Virus record (IMG/VR): IMGVR_UViG_3300036791_000797
Location: 20,646-84,645 of that record
Reading direction: 5' to 3' (one strand)
Length of the DNA: 64,000 nucleotides
DNA from: a virus
The position numbers and the translations under genes are program-made. The notes beneath the pieces were generated by a model. It worked only from the letters and a program-made list of their open reading frames with translations, searched no databases and was not told the DNA's origin. Shown piece after piece: positions 40,885 to 48,904 of the stretch. Every line of letters begins with the position of its first letter. Positions within the stretch are counted from its first letter, which is position 1.

Positions 40885-41876
40885 TGGCTACTCCCATCTC
40901 CGCCCGCAACTTTTCGAATACGACTCTTCCTACTCAACTGAGCGCCAACATCGACAACCAGTTGACCACCACCAATATCCCCGTCCAATCCACGGCCAAC
41001 TATCCGCCGGTTCCCTTCACCGGGTGTTTCGAGCGCAATACCATCAACCAGGAGTTTTGTCTGGTCACTACCATCCCTGATGCCAATCACTTCACCGTAG
41101 TACGAGGTTATGACGGTACTCCGCCTGTGCAGCACTTGGCTCCGGCAGTCTTCGAGCATTGTGTCGGTGCCATCGACTATCGCGAGGCCAACTGGCATAA
41201 CACCGACACCACCCGCGATGACCATCTGCAGTATGCCTTGACCAACGGGTCCCGTCCCATCACGGGTTTGCAGACCTTTCAGGCCGGTCTCAGCACCCCC
41301 TTCGTAGCCGTGGCCGGTAACTTCGGCTCCAATATCGCCACCCGCTACATGGGGGGAACTGGACCTGGTGTTGGTCCTCCAGGTGGAGGCACCTTCCAGG
41401 TCGGGGATTGGATCATCGATGTTCTGGGCCATCGCTGGACCTGCATCACGGCGGGCACTCCTGGTACCTGGACGGTGGAGGCTGGGAGAATGGTGGGTCA
41501 TTATCAGAACACCGGTGCTTTGCCTGATGCCGCCAACAACACCGTCACCGTGACTACCGCCTCATTCACGGCGGTCAAGGGTGTCTCTTACGTCATTGAT
41601 GCCAGTTATCAAGGGACGATCATCACTGCTCTTCCCAACTATGTGAATGCGGTGTTGTATACCAGTCCCAATATCTTCGCTTACAATAGCTACATTTTTA
41701 CCCTAGATAGTGCTGGCTTTATCTTGGGTAATGTCATTCAAGGATGTACGGTGTCAGGGACGAACGTCATAGCCACCACTCAGACCGTCAATGTAATGGT
41801 GAACATTCAGTCTTCCGGTGCTGGTGGATTACGGAGTGCGGTGGGCGGCTTAGAAGTGATCGTGAGGACGGCCTGA
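40884..41876 (+). CDS. fibre-like virion protein, paralogue 1 (330 aa)
   Basis: First of three tandem paralogues sharing about 130 N-terminal residues (ARNFSNTT, ANIDNQLTTTNIPV, FTGCFERN, then DTTRDDHLQYAL). The N terminus probably anchors to the virion. A linker GGGTFQVGDWIIDV leads to a beta-rich C-terminal domain (TASFTAVKGVSYVIDASYQG) that could bind receptors or decorate the head. Start is GTG 40884. The C-terminal third is more AT-rich and diverges from copy 2. Confidence 0.7.
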   Translation: MATPISARNFSNTTLPTQLSANIDNQLTTTNIPVQSTANYPPVPFTGCFERNTINQEFCLVTTIPDANHFTVVRGYDGTPPVQHLAPAVFEHCVGAIDYREANWHNTDTTRDDHLQYALTNGSRPITGLQTFQAGLSTPFVAVAGNFGSNIATRYMGGTGPGVGPPGGGTFQVGDWIIDVLGHRWTCITAGTPGTWTVEAGRMVGHYQNTGALPDAANNTVTVTTASFTAVKGVSYVIDASYQGTIITALPNYVNAVLYTSPNIFAYNSYIFTLDSAGFILGNVIQGCTVSGTNVIATTQTVNVMVNIQSSGAGGLRSAVGGLEVIVRTA

Positions 41877-41877
41877 T

Positions 41878-42867
41878 ATGGCACCTATCACTGTACGCAA
41901 CTACTCCAACACCACCCCACCCACCAACCTCACCGCCAACATCGACAATGCGCTGACCACCACCAACATCCCGGTGGCCTCCACCGCTGGTTATCCCGTC
42001 GTTCCCTTCACCGGCTGCTTCGAGCGCAACACCAACAACCAGGAGTTCGTGCTTTGCACCAACATCGTTGATGCCAACCACTTCTCGGTAGTACGAGCTT
42101 ATGACGGCACCCCGGCGGTCCAGCATCTCGCCCCCGCCACCTTCGAGCATTGCACCGGGGCCATTGACTTCCGCGAGGCCAACCAGCATCACACCGACAC
42201 CACCAGGGACGACCATCTCCAGTACGTCCTGGCCAATGGGTCGCGGGCCATCACCGGGCTACAGACCTTCAGCAGTGGTCTCAGCGCTCAGACCGTGGCC
42301 ATCAGCGGATTTCCTAGCTACTCCTATATGCCCACCCGCTACGTCGGTGGCACGGCGGGTCCTGGCCCTCCAGGAGGCGGAACCTTCCAGGTAGGCGATT
42401 GGGTCCTTGACACCGTCAACTGCCGCTGGATGTGCATCACCGCCGGTACACCCGGCGTCTGGACGCCAGAGCCTGGGCATGTCTACGCCCGTGTGTACGG
42501 CCCTCCTGCCGGTCAGGACATCATCAATCGCCAAGTTCAGGTCCTCAGCTACAGCTTCACTGCTGTGAAGGGCATGACCTACGAGGTCGATGTCCGCTTC
42601 CAGGGTCTCATCATCACCGCCATTCCGGCCTGGGTGAACTCGGTCTTGACCTGTACCGGAGGGATGCTTCCGTCCACCGTCTACGTCATGACCATCGGTG
42701 GAGCCGCCTTCGTGACGGGCAACGTGGTGTCGGGCTCCTGCACCGTGTCGCTCACCCCGGTGACGGTCACCGGAACCCAGACGCTGCGGCTCTATGCCAC
42801 CTCGGCGGGTCGAGGAGCCATGCGGATGACCGGCTACAACGCCGAGTTGATCATGCGAAAGGGATGA
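41878..42867 (+). CDS. fibre-like virion protein, paralogue 2 (329 aa)
   Basis: Second tandem paralogue, with the same N-terminal module and the same GGGTFQVGDWVLDT linker as copy 1, and a related but diverged C-terminal beta domain (SYSFTAVKGMTYEVDVRFQG). It ends MRKG; the DNA encoding that end (ATGCGAAAGGG) also occurs after copy 3. One base separates it from copy 1 and from copy 3. Confidence 0.7.
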   Translation: MAPITVRNYSNTTPPTNLTANIDNALTTTNIPVASTAGYPVVPFTGCFERNTNNQEFVLCTNIVDANHFSVVRAYDGTPAVQHLAPATFEHCTGAIDFREANQHHTDTTRDDHLQYVLANGSRAITGLQTFSSGLSAQTVAISGFPSYSYMPTRYVGGTAGPGPPGGGTFQVGDWVLDTVNCRWMCITAGTPGVWTPEPGHVYARVYGPPAGQDIINRQVQVLSYSFTAVKGMTYEVDVRFQGLIITAIPAWVNSVLTCTGGMLPSTVYVMTIGGAAFVTGNVVSGSCTVSLTPVTVTGTQTLRLYATSAGRGAMRMTGYNAELIMRKG

Positions 42868-42868
42868 G

Positions 42869-43870
42869 ATGGCCACTCCCATCCTGGCTCGCAACTACTC
42901 GAACACCACTCTTCCCACTCAACTGACCGCCAATATCGATAACCAGTTATCCACCACAAACATCCCGGTGGCATCTACGGCGAGCTATCCACTGGCTCCT
43001 TTCACTGGTTGCTTCGAGCGTAATACTCCTAATCAGGAGTTCGTTCTGGTCACCGCCATCCCTGATCTCAATCACTTCACGGTGGTGCGAGGCTATGACG
43101 GCACTCCACCGTCCCAGCACTTTGCTCCGGCCACCTTTGAGCATGCGGTGGGCTCCATCGACTATCGCGACGCCAACTGGCATCACACCGACACCAGCCG
43201 CGACGATCACCTGCAGTACGCCCTGACCAATGGCACCCGAGCCTTCACCGGGCCGCTGACCGCACCGGCCTACGCCGCCAGCTTGACCGGAGCCAGCGGG
43301 CGATTCATCGGCATGACCAATGGGCCTCCTGCGGCCGGGGCTTATCTGATCAACGATTACGCCGCTGATCCTACCAATCGTTGTTTCTGGTTCTGCATAG
43401 CGGGAGGATCTCCAGGCACATGGTCCTCATCACGGCTGAAGCCATCGGCTCGATTGCAGGCTACTGCTCAGACGGTCTTGGCAGCCAATACCTGGGTTCA
43501 GATGGTCCTGGCCACCGATCATGCTGTCGGGGGTTGCACCATCGTTGCACCGAGTAGTATTCGTGTTCCTGTCGCCGGGATATATCGCACCTCCTGCGCC
43601 ATCCTGTACCAGACCAGCAACAACCCGGCCGGGGCCGGTCGTTATGTGGCCGCCATCTATCGCAATGGAGCCCAGGTGCGCCAGTACAACGACACCTCCA
43701 TCGGTGGGAATGCCTTCACCCAGCCAGCCGGATCAGACACCGGACAATACGGGGCCGGAGATCTCATCACCCTGTGGGGTTGGCAGAACTCCTCCGGTCT
43801 GGAAGGATCATTCGGCAGTGGTGTTTACACCAATCTAGCCGTCGAGTTTGTCACCTATTTGTCAGCATGA
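42869..43870 (+). CDS. fibre-like virion protein, paralogue 3 with a C1q-like head (333 aa)
   Basis: Third paralogue. The N-terminal 130 residues match copies 1 and 2, but the C-terminal half is different: a jelly-roll resembling C1q/TNF-like phage head domains (VAGIYRTSCAILYQTS, RYVAAIYRNGAQVRQYN, GDLITLWGWQNSS, TNLAVEFVTYL). This points to replacement of the receptor-binding or decoration domain. The remnant ATGCGAAAGGG just after its stop marks the swap boundary and may also serve as the ribosome binding region for the next gene. Confidence 0.7.
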   Translation: MATPILARNYSNTTLPTQLTANIDNQLSTTNIPVASTASYPLAPFTGCFERNTPNQEFVLVTAIPDLNHFTVVRGYDGTPPSQHFAPATFEHAVGSIDYRDANWHHTDTSRDDHLQYALTNGTRAFTGPLTAPAYAASLTGASGRFIGMTNGPPAAGAYLINDYAADPTNRCFWFCIAGGSPGTWSSSRLKPSARLQATAQTVLAANTWVQMVLATDHAVGGCTIVAPSSIRVPVAGIYRTSCAILYQTSNNPAGAGRYVAAIYRNGAQVRQYNDTSIGGNAFTQPAGSDTGQYGAGDLITLWGWQNSSGLEGSFGSGVYTNLAVEFVTYLSA

Positions 43871-43887
43871 TGCGAAAGGGTTAGCTA

Positions 43888-44724
43888 ATGCCAATCTACG
43901 TGCAGATGGATAACTCTGCCGCTATCGAACACTTCAAGGATCACCCTGACGCCGAGGAGATCAAGTCCCGTCCCCTCAGTGGTGAGCGCATCTTCGAGAT
44001 CGTCTTCCCGGACGGCACCACCCTGCGGGAGATGATCGCCACCACCATGGCCACCTACCGCATGCACCAGCCGCACGGCAACGCTCCCGACGACCAGCCG
44101 GTGGGCCTGGTGTACCCCCGGTGGGTGCGGGCCAGCGATGATCAGCTACAGGAGCAACTGGTCCTGGAGTACGGCCTGGAGAGCAACGACATCCCGGCCG
44201 GGTTCGGGGCCGAGCATGAGTCCTGGGACCGCACCAGCATGCCTGCTCTGAAGACCGCGGCGGTCATCAGGACCACCGGCCTGCTGACCACCAGTCTCTA
44301 CGTCTTGGCCGCCATGAGCCTGTTCAAGCTCAGCCGCCTCACCCTTCGCACCACGGCCGGGCGCGACTACCAGGCCGGGATCATGGGCAATCCCTCCTCC
44401 ACCGGGACGGGGGCCTTCGCCTCGGCCAGCTACATCGGCCTGACCGCCGATCTCACCGCTCCGGCGGCCGGGGACACCATCCTGCCCGGAGAGGTCCTGT
44501 CCGGCACCCTGGTCCGGGCTCAGGGAGCCTTCGGGCACACCACCGGGGCGGCTTCCTACACCGTGAGCAAGCTGTTCGTGTCCGACCAGCACATCATCGT
44601 CAACAAGATCGGGCTGTTCAATGCGGCCACGGGTGGGTCTCCGTTCATCGAGACGGTGCTGTCGGCTCAGGCCACGCTGAACTCCGGGGACCAGCTACAG
44701 ATTGTCTCCACGGTGACCCTCTGA
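43888..44724 (+). CDS. virion structural protein, 278 aa
   Basis: Likely tail or head accessory protein. The N-terminal 140 residues are alpha/beta and charged; the C-terminal half is a beta-sandwich-like region: ASYIGLTAD, AGDTILPGEVLSGTLVRAQG, YTVSKLFVSDQHIIVNKIGL, and a final GDQLQIVSTVTL. This arrangement is common in actinophage proteins encoded beside fibres. ATG 43888 has AAAGGG upstream. It is the last gene of the virion block before a short gap. Confidence 0.6.
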   Translation: MPIYVQMDNSAAIEHFKDHPDAEEIKSRPLSGERIFEIVFPDGTTLREMIATTMATYRMHQPHGNAPDDQPVGLVYPRWVRASDDQLQEQLVLEYGLESNDIPAGFGAEHESWDRTSMPALKTAAVIRTTGLLTTSLYVLAAMSLFKLSRLTLRTTAGRDYQAGIMGNPSSTGTGAFASASYIGLTADLTAPAAGDTILPGEVLSGTLVRAQGAFGHTTGAASYTVSKLFVSDQHIIVNKIGLFNAATGGSPFIETVLSAQATLNSGDQLQIVSTVTL

Positions 44725-44756
44725 CCCCTTGGGCTCATGGGTCCTAGTAAGGTGTC

Positions 44757-44785
44757 TTGAGAACTATTGCATACCGTGATGTAGG
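44757..44785 (+). promoter_or_regulatory. possible promoter for the 44790 gene
   Basis: TTGAGA (44757-44762), a 17-bp spacer and TGTAGG (44780-44785), with ATG 44790 four bases later. The -10 is poor and no operator motif is present. A TTG at 44757 could alternatively be a start codon adding 11 residues. Confidence 0.3.
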
Positions 44786-44789
44786 ACTG

Positions 44790-45482
44790 ATGCGTAAGTC
44801 TCAAACTAATACTCGGCATGATACTTGGCACGAATCACCGTGTTATGTATGCCGTCATCCATGGCGTAATCTCATCGACCTGGAGATTCTGGAAGACAAG
44901 CCAGTAGGAGCCATCTTCATGCATCTGCCGGTGATCCCTTCCGTACCCATTCCCACTCACACCGAGATCAACCGGCACCGCCGCCAGGGTCATATGCGGG
45001 CTCGGGAAAGCATCCTTAGAGACCAGGCCGAGAAGCTCAAGCTGCTCAACTCCATTATCGATGACCTCCCCCCGAGGGACCTACTGCTGAACTCCCTGGC
45101 CATCGATTCCCCCTCTCCGTTGCCACCCATCTCCCAGCCCGGTCCTCCGCCGCGGGTCATGGCTCCTCGCTTGTCCACCAAGCCCCCAGAGGCGGCCTGG
45201 AGCCCCCATGTCCTCAAGACCCGCCAGAGACGCACCGGATGGACCCCGGAGGCTCAGATCGCCCTACGGGACCTGCAGGACAACGCCTGCGCCATCTGCG
45301 GTAGCTCCCATCCCACCTGCCTGGACGTGTTCACTGACGCCCTCGACAACGAGCGCGTCCTGGGCTACCTGTGCCAGCGTTGCAAGGGGGTGGTGTCCAT
45401 GATGGGCCATGATCGTGTGTTGTTCTATCGGGCTTGTCGTTACCTGGATCGTCCGCCTTCTCAGGAGATGTTGGATGGCTGA
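44790..45482 (+). CDS. small-terminase-like HTH domain fused to a degenerate endonuclease VII domain
   Basis: 230 aa. N-terminal module: CYVCRHPWRNLIDLEIL, then a helix-turn-helix-like part ending in EINRHRRQGHM. It resembles the same region of the protein at 2974-3708 (CDTCRSIHRAEIENL to RRHFETGHM). After a Pro-rich linker, the C-terminal module matches recombination endonuclease VII: CAICG, LDVFTD, VLGYLCQRCKGVV, and ACRYLDRP. The four zinc cysteines are kept, but the usual Asp-His pair reads VFT and the Asn after CxxC reads Lys, so cleavage is doubtful. Possibly a junction-binding packaging helper. Confidence 0.6.
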   Translation: MRKSQTNTRHDTWHESPCYVCRHPWRNLIDLEILEDKPVGAIFMHLPVIPSVPIPTHTEINRHRRQGHMRARESILRDQAEKLKLLNSIIDDLPPRDLLLNSLAIDSPSPLPPISQPGPPPRVMAPRLSTKPPEAAWSPHVLKTRQRRTGWTPEAQIALRDLQDNACAICGSSHPTCLDVFTDALDNERVLGYLCQRCKGVVSMMGHDRVLFYRACRYLDRPPSQEMLDG

Positions 45483-45771
45483 TGGCATCTGCCCTACTTG
45501 CGGGCGTGACATCTACAACCATGACGCGACCGAGCGCAAGGTATGCCATGACGCCGTCAGCGGCTATCGCCGTCCACTGGCAAGCAATCCTATAATGGCA
45601 AGCATGCCTATAGCAGATGAGTGCCATGACACCGACGGGGACGGGGACTGCCCCATCTGCATCGGTGGCCGATGGCGCTGTCCCAAGAAGACCCATCTGC
45701 GCCCGAATCTAAGCGATCCTGGGTACTACGCCGGGCGGGAGTTCGGGCTCCCTGATCCCTGGGCTGACTGA
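45475..45771 (+). CDS. zinc-ribbon protein, 98 aa
   Basis: Unrecognised. CPTCGRD at residues 6-12 and CPICIGGRWRC near 60 form two likely knuckles; a short AT-rich stretch codes the middle. ATG 45475 overlaps the upstream stop by 8 nt. Confidence 0.6.
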   Translation: MADGICPTCGRDIYNHDATERKVCHDAVSGYRRPLASNPIMASMPIADECHDTDGDGDCPICIGGRWRCPKKTHLRPNLSDPGYYAGREFGLPDPWAD

Positions 45772-45777
45772 CCCGAC

Positions 45778-45806
45778 TTGCAGTCTCTAGGTAAACCTGC
45801 TAATAT
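45778..45806 (+). promoter_or_regulatory. leaderless promoter with operator
   Basis: TTGCAG (45778-45783), a 17-bp spacer with CTAGGTAAACCTGC, and TAATAT (45801-45806). ATG 45813 follows after 6 nt and opens a 14-codon leader. Confidence 0.85.
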
Positions 45807-45812
45807 GGTGCG

Positions 45813-45857
45813 ATGACCACCATGCTAGTACTACTCATAGAAATCCGTATCCTCTGA
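45813..45857 (+). CDS. 14-residue leader peptide, MTTMLVLLIEIRIL
   Basis: Begins 6 nt after a family -10 with the same ATGACCACC as other leaderless genes, and its TGA (45855-45857) overlaps the ATG of the metallopeptidase (TGATG). The peptide is hydrophobic. Likely function: start translation on a leaderless message and hand ribosomes to the next gene. Confidence 0.55.
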   Translation: MTTMLVLLIEIRIL

Positions 45858-46528
45858 TGTACGGACGATCCACCACCAACGGCCAGGGCAACCGGGGGCG
45901 CGACACCCAGCGCTCCAAGCTCTACGCCGCCGAGGCCGTCCTGCAGGGTGCCCCCGACTTTGTAACCGTCCAGGAGTGCCAGGCCTTCGTGGACGCCGTC
46001 ATGGCCAGCCGCTGGGTGGCCACTCGCTTCCGCAACCCCCGCATCGAGGTCACCCCCGGCTACGGCCGCCGCAGTGCCTGCGCCATGGGCGACGACGAGA
46101 TCCGCCTCCCGATGTGGTCCCGGCAGAAGCCGGTCATCCTGCATGAGATCGCCCACTGCCTGATCGACTACGGCTATACCCGCTACGCCTGGCACGGCCC
46201 CGAGTTCGCCGGGCTACTGCTCAGCCTGGTCCACCACGTCCTGGGCCAGGAGAGCGCCACCAAGCTGCGGGCCTCCTTCAAGGCCCACCGGGTTCGCTAC
46301 AACCTCAAGGCCCTGCCCACCGGGCCGCGCCACACTGTGGTGCCCAAGGCTGTGGTGGCCGCTAAGGCCCGTCAGCGGGCCACCACGCCCCTCACGTCCA
46401 CCGAGACCACCCAGGTGGCCGCTCTGCTGCGCCGGGCCGCTAAGGCCGGGCAACTGGGCACTCCCGATCGCAAGCCCCGCCAGCACGCCCTGGCCACCGC
46501 CCGCCTCCTCGAAGGGATCTACTCATGA
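45857..46528 (+). CDS. zinc metallopeptidase, TIGR04338-like
   Basis: 223 aa. Zincin motif VILHEIAHCLI (His96, Glu97, His100) with a third ligand probably His113 in AWHGPEFAGLL. The surroundings (KLYAAEAVLQG, DEIRLPMWSRQ, HHVLGQESATKLRASF) resemble the actinobacterial TIGR04338 family, whose substrate is unknown. The C terminus is basic and Ala-rich. It is cytosolic (no signal peptide). It is translated by coupling from the 14-residue leader and heads an operon of very small genes to 47611. Confidence 0.75.
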   Translation: MYGRSTTNGQGNRGRDTQRSKLYAAEAVLQGAPDFVTVQECQAFVDAVMASRWVATRFRNPRIEVTPGYGRRSACAMGDDEIRLPMWSRQKPVILHEIAHCLIDYGYTRYAWHGPEFAGLLLSLVHHVLGQESATKLRASFKAHRVRYNLKALPTGPRHTVVPKAVVAAKARQRATTPLTSTETTQVAALLRRAAKAGQLGTPDRKPRQHALATARLLEGIYS

Positions 46529-46722
46529 ACGAGCATCTACCTCAGATACGAACCGAGTACCGCGCCGTGTGGACTTACGACGGTGATCGTTGTGCCGGAG
46601 GGATCCGGCCCACTGCTGAGAGGGCGCTAAAGGACGCCGAGGGTTGGATGTATCCCAAGCCTGATCTCAGCGTCGAGCAGCGCACCGTCACGATAGGTCC
46701 CTGGGCCGAGGTGATGGCATGA
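46525..46722 (+). CDS. hypothetical protein, 65 aa
   Basis: Unrecognised. Predicted mainly beta at the start (TEYRAVWTYDGDRC), then a helix. Overlaps both neighbours by ATGA. Confidence 0.55.
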   Translation: MNEHLPQIRTEYRAVWTYDGDRCAGGIRPTAERALKDAEGWMYPKPDLSVEQRTVTIGPWAEVMA

Positions 46723-47003
46723 CCGTCCTCGACATCATCGACGCCAAGCTGGCCACCCGCAAGGCCTACGACGCAGCCAAGCGCACCATGGATCTTCTCA
46801 GCGCCATCACCGACGACGAGACCAGTATCCCGTTCAGGATCGAGGAGATCCTGGACTCCGCCAAAGAGACCCTGGTGCTGGCCACCGAGGCCGATGCCCT
46901 GGCCTTCGCTCGGCTGGCCGACGCTTATGCCAGAGCCCATGAGGCTCAGGCCGATCTGTCCGCCTTCCTGGACGGCCGGGCTCCCCAAGTGGGTGAGGGA
47001 TGA
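46719..47003 (+). CDS. helical hypothetical protein, 94 aa
   Basis: Unrecognised. Almost entirely Ala/Leu/Asp-rich helices (LVLATEADALAFARLADAYA), likely a helical bundle. ATGA overlaps on both sides. Confidence 0.6.
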   Translation: MTVLDIIDAKLATRKAYDAAKRTMDLLSAITDDETSIPFRIEEILDSAKETLVLATEADALAFARLADAYARAHEAQADLSAFLDGRAPQVGEG

Positions 47004-47275
47004 AGCTCATCACCATCGAGTACGGCCAGTACATCGACGGCTATGGCTTCGCCCGATCCACCACCGCGCACAACAATCGCAAGTTCCATCTCATCAATCT
47101 CAACCGCTTTAGCACCACCGCCTTGTGCGGCAAAGGCACCTATGGCTCGCAGGGCGATGTCACCGGCAAGCTATGTGGGGAGTGTGCCGACGCGGCCGGG
47201 ATCCACAGTGCCACCGACCTCAGCCTGGACAAAGAGACCAATGACTGGTGGAAGGCTCAGAACAATGCCCAATGA
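47000..47275 (+). CDS. hypothetical protein with cysteine pairs, 91 aa
   Basis: Unrecognised. It has LCGKGTYG and KLCGECADA about 20 residues apart, a possible zinc site, and a Trp/Asp-rich tail. Confidence 0.55.
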   Translation: MKLITIEYGQYIDGYGFARSTTAHNNRKFHLINLNRFSTTALCGKGTYGSQGDVTGKLCGECADAAGIHSATDLSLDKETNDWWKAQNNAQ

Positions 47276-47435
47276 CAAGACCATCATAGAGCGCATCAAA
47301 ACACTGGGTGTCGATGCTGATCGACTGAAGTCAGCATTGGACGGCCATGACAACTGGGGATCCCTGGTGCATAGCTTCGTGTACCTGACCGTGCTGGGCG
47401 TGGTCTGTGACGCCATGATCGAAGAGGAGAAGTGA
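47265..47435 (+). CDS. small helical protein, 56 aa
   Basis: Unrecognised. A charged N-terminal helix (IIERIKTLGVDADRLKSAL) and a hydrophobic C-terminal part (VHSFVYLTVLGVVCDAM) that could insert in a membrane or pack in a dimer. ATG 47265 overlaps the upstream gene by 11 nt. Confidence 0.5.
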   Translation: MPNDKTIIERIKTLGVDADRLKSALDGHDNWGSLVHSFVYLTVLGVVCDAMIEEEK

Positions 47436-47611
47436 GCAAGGGCACCTGGCCGGAGTGGGCCGAGCGCTGGGACGGCCGTAAGCGCTGTCCCCGCTGTGGA
47501 GCCCGCCTGGTGCTGGTGGCCTGCATGATGATGCACTACCACTCGGTGTGCAGCGCCTCGGGCTGGGCACCCGAACAGTGCGATGCCCAGCCCAAGGCAT
47601 CAGTGTCCTAG
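47432..47611 (+). CDS. zinc-ribbon protein, 59 aa
   Basis: Small gene starting at GTG 47432 (GTGA overlap). CPRCG near residue 19 and two later cysteines suggest a ribbon. Its TAG overlaps the stop of the converging secreted-protein gene (CTAG). Confidence 0.55.
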   Translation: MSKGTWPEWAERWDGRKRCPRCGARLVLVACMMMHYHSVCSASGWAPEQCDAQPKASVS

Positions 47612-48204
47612 CAGTGGGCGATGGTGAAGCTCATGGGGGCGGCCCCCACGGTGGCCGAGACGCTCTGATGGTCCACCATGTGGAAACTCACCTGGCTGCC
47701 GTCACTGCCGGTGCCGACGAAGGTGATGGTGTCATGGTTGACGAAGTTCTTGTTGTTGAAGCTGCCGCCGAACCACTGGGTCAGATGACCGGTCAAGGTG
47801 GGAGCAGCCGGATCAGGAGCGATGGGATTGCCCATGGCATCGGCGGTGAAGGGCACCAGGGTCACCTGGCCGGTGAAGGTGGAGGTGAACCAGGCGTCAC
47901 CCTTGTTGTTGATGATGGCATGCTCGACGCCATTGCCGGTGCCGGTGATCTCCACCGCATCGGTCTGGATGTAGGCCGGGCAGTTGGTGGCGGCCGGGCT
48001 GGGGGTGCCGAACTCGGGCTGGTCGGTGCCCGAGGGAGTGGAGAAGTGGGCGGTCTGGTTGCAGGCCGTGAACACCGTCATGCCGCAGGTGAAGTCCGCG
48101 GGCGCGACCGGTGCCGCGCTGGCCATGGCCGTGCCCGCCAGGCTCAGCCCGCCCAGCAGGGTCACTCCCGTCAGGGCGCGTCCCAGTAGTGCTGTCATAC
48201 GCAT
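47608..48204 (-). CDS. exported protein with signal peptide, 198 aa
   Basis: A clear Sec-type signal peptide: basic MRMTALLGRA, hydrophobic LTGVTLLGGLSLAGTAMA, and a likely cleavage after ASA (residue 30 or 31). The mature part is beta-rich and Thr/Gly-rich (GQVTLVPFTADAMG, then LTGHLTQWFGGSFNN), with four to five cysteines for disulphides, including the C-terminal residue. It has its own direction, opposite to all neighbours, and GAAGGGA before ATG 48204. Typical of a cargo gene (moron) expressed from a lysogen or late in infection; it could change the host surface or block other phages. Function not shown. Confidence 0.7.
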   Translation of the reverse strand: MRMTALLGRALTGVTLLGGLSLAGTAMASAAPVAPADFTCGMTVFTACNQTAHFSTPSGTDQPEFGTPSPAATNCPAYIQTDAVEITGTGNGVEHAIINNKGDAWFTSTFTGQVTLVPFTADAMGNPIAPDPAAPTLTGHLTQWFGGSFNNKNFVNHDTITFVGTGSDGSQVSFHMVDHQSVSATVGAAPMSFTIAHC

Positions 48205-48260
48205 GTCATTTGTCCCTTCGTTGGTGGAGCCCCGACTGTAGCTCGGTCCCTGCGCCCGGT

Positions 48261-48289
48261 CCCGTCACTCTAAGTAAACCTGCTAAGCT
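48261..48289 (+). promoter_or_regulatory. family promoter with degenerate -35
   Basis: The conserved spacer part CTAAGTAAACCTGC and the -10 TAAGCT (48284-48289) are intact, but three bases are missing upstream, so the -35 position reads CCCGTC. ATG 48296 follows 6 nt later. It should be weak or need activation. Confidence 0.6.
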
Positions 48290-48295
48290 GTCGCC

Positions 48296-48904
48296 ATGAC
48301 CACCAGCAGGAGATCCCGAGTCAGCTTCACCGCCCCCGACGTGGCCACCGTGGAGGCGGCCCTGGGCAGCCCTAAGTCCGACTGGGCGCACCAATGCCAC
48401 GCCATGAGCCTGGCTCTGGTCCGCTCGGGACTACTGCCCGAGGGTGCCCGCGTGGCCCGTGGCTGGACCAAGAAGATCCTGTCCCAGCACTCCTGGGTCG
48501 TCCTGGGTGATCCCTACGACCCCGCGGCCACCGTGGTGGACATCACCCTGTGGAGCTACGACGCCAGTGTTCCCACCATCTACGTGGGCCGGGCGAAAGA
48601 CCGTCCGCACGTCCCGCATGGAGCAGGCTCCATCTGGCAGTACGGACGGCCCCCTGAGCCCGTCTCAGAGGTCGTAGAGCTTGCCGAGGACCCAGGCCCC
48701 AGGGCAAACGATTTCCTGCGCCTGGCGTGCCCCACAGGGCTCGATCAGCAGGGCTGGGGAGTGCTGATCCACTCTCCTGTTGAGGGCTGGCCGTCCAAGG
48801 AGATCCTGACCGCGGTGGCGCACACCCCCAAGCTGGCCGGGCTCATCCCCATCGACATCCTGGGCATGGTCACCGACGAGAATCCCAAGGGCCTGTACTT
48901 CTGA
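48296..48904 (+). CDS. transglutaminase-like cysteine-fold protein, paralogue A
   Basis: 202 aa. A Cys-His-Asp order typical of papain/transglutaminase-like folds is visible: HQCHAMSLALVRSG (Cys34), SQHSWVVLGDPYD (His65), VVDITLWSYD (Asp82). The C-terminal half (GAGSIWQYG, IPIDILGMV) is shared with the paralogue at 63047-63631, which is highly similar over the whole length. Substrate unknown; it may modify host proteins or peptides. Expressed from a leaderless promoter with MTTS start. Confidence 0.55.
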   Translation: MTTSRRSRVSFTAPDVATVEAALGSPKSDWAHQCHAMSLALVRSGLLPEGARVARGWTKKILSQHSWVVLGDPYDPAATVVDITLWSYDASVPTIYVGRAKDRPHVPHGAGSIWQYGRPPEPVSEVVELAEDPGPRANDFLRLACPTGLDQQGWGVLIHSPVEGWPSKEILTAVAHTPKLAGLIPIDILGMVTDENPKGLYF

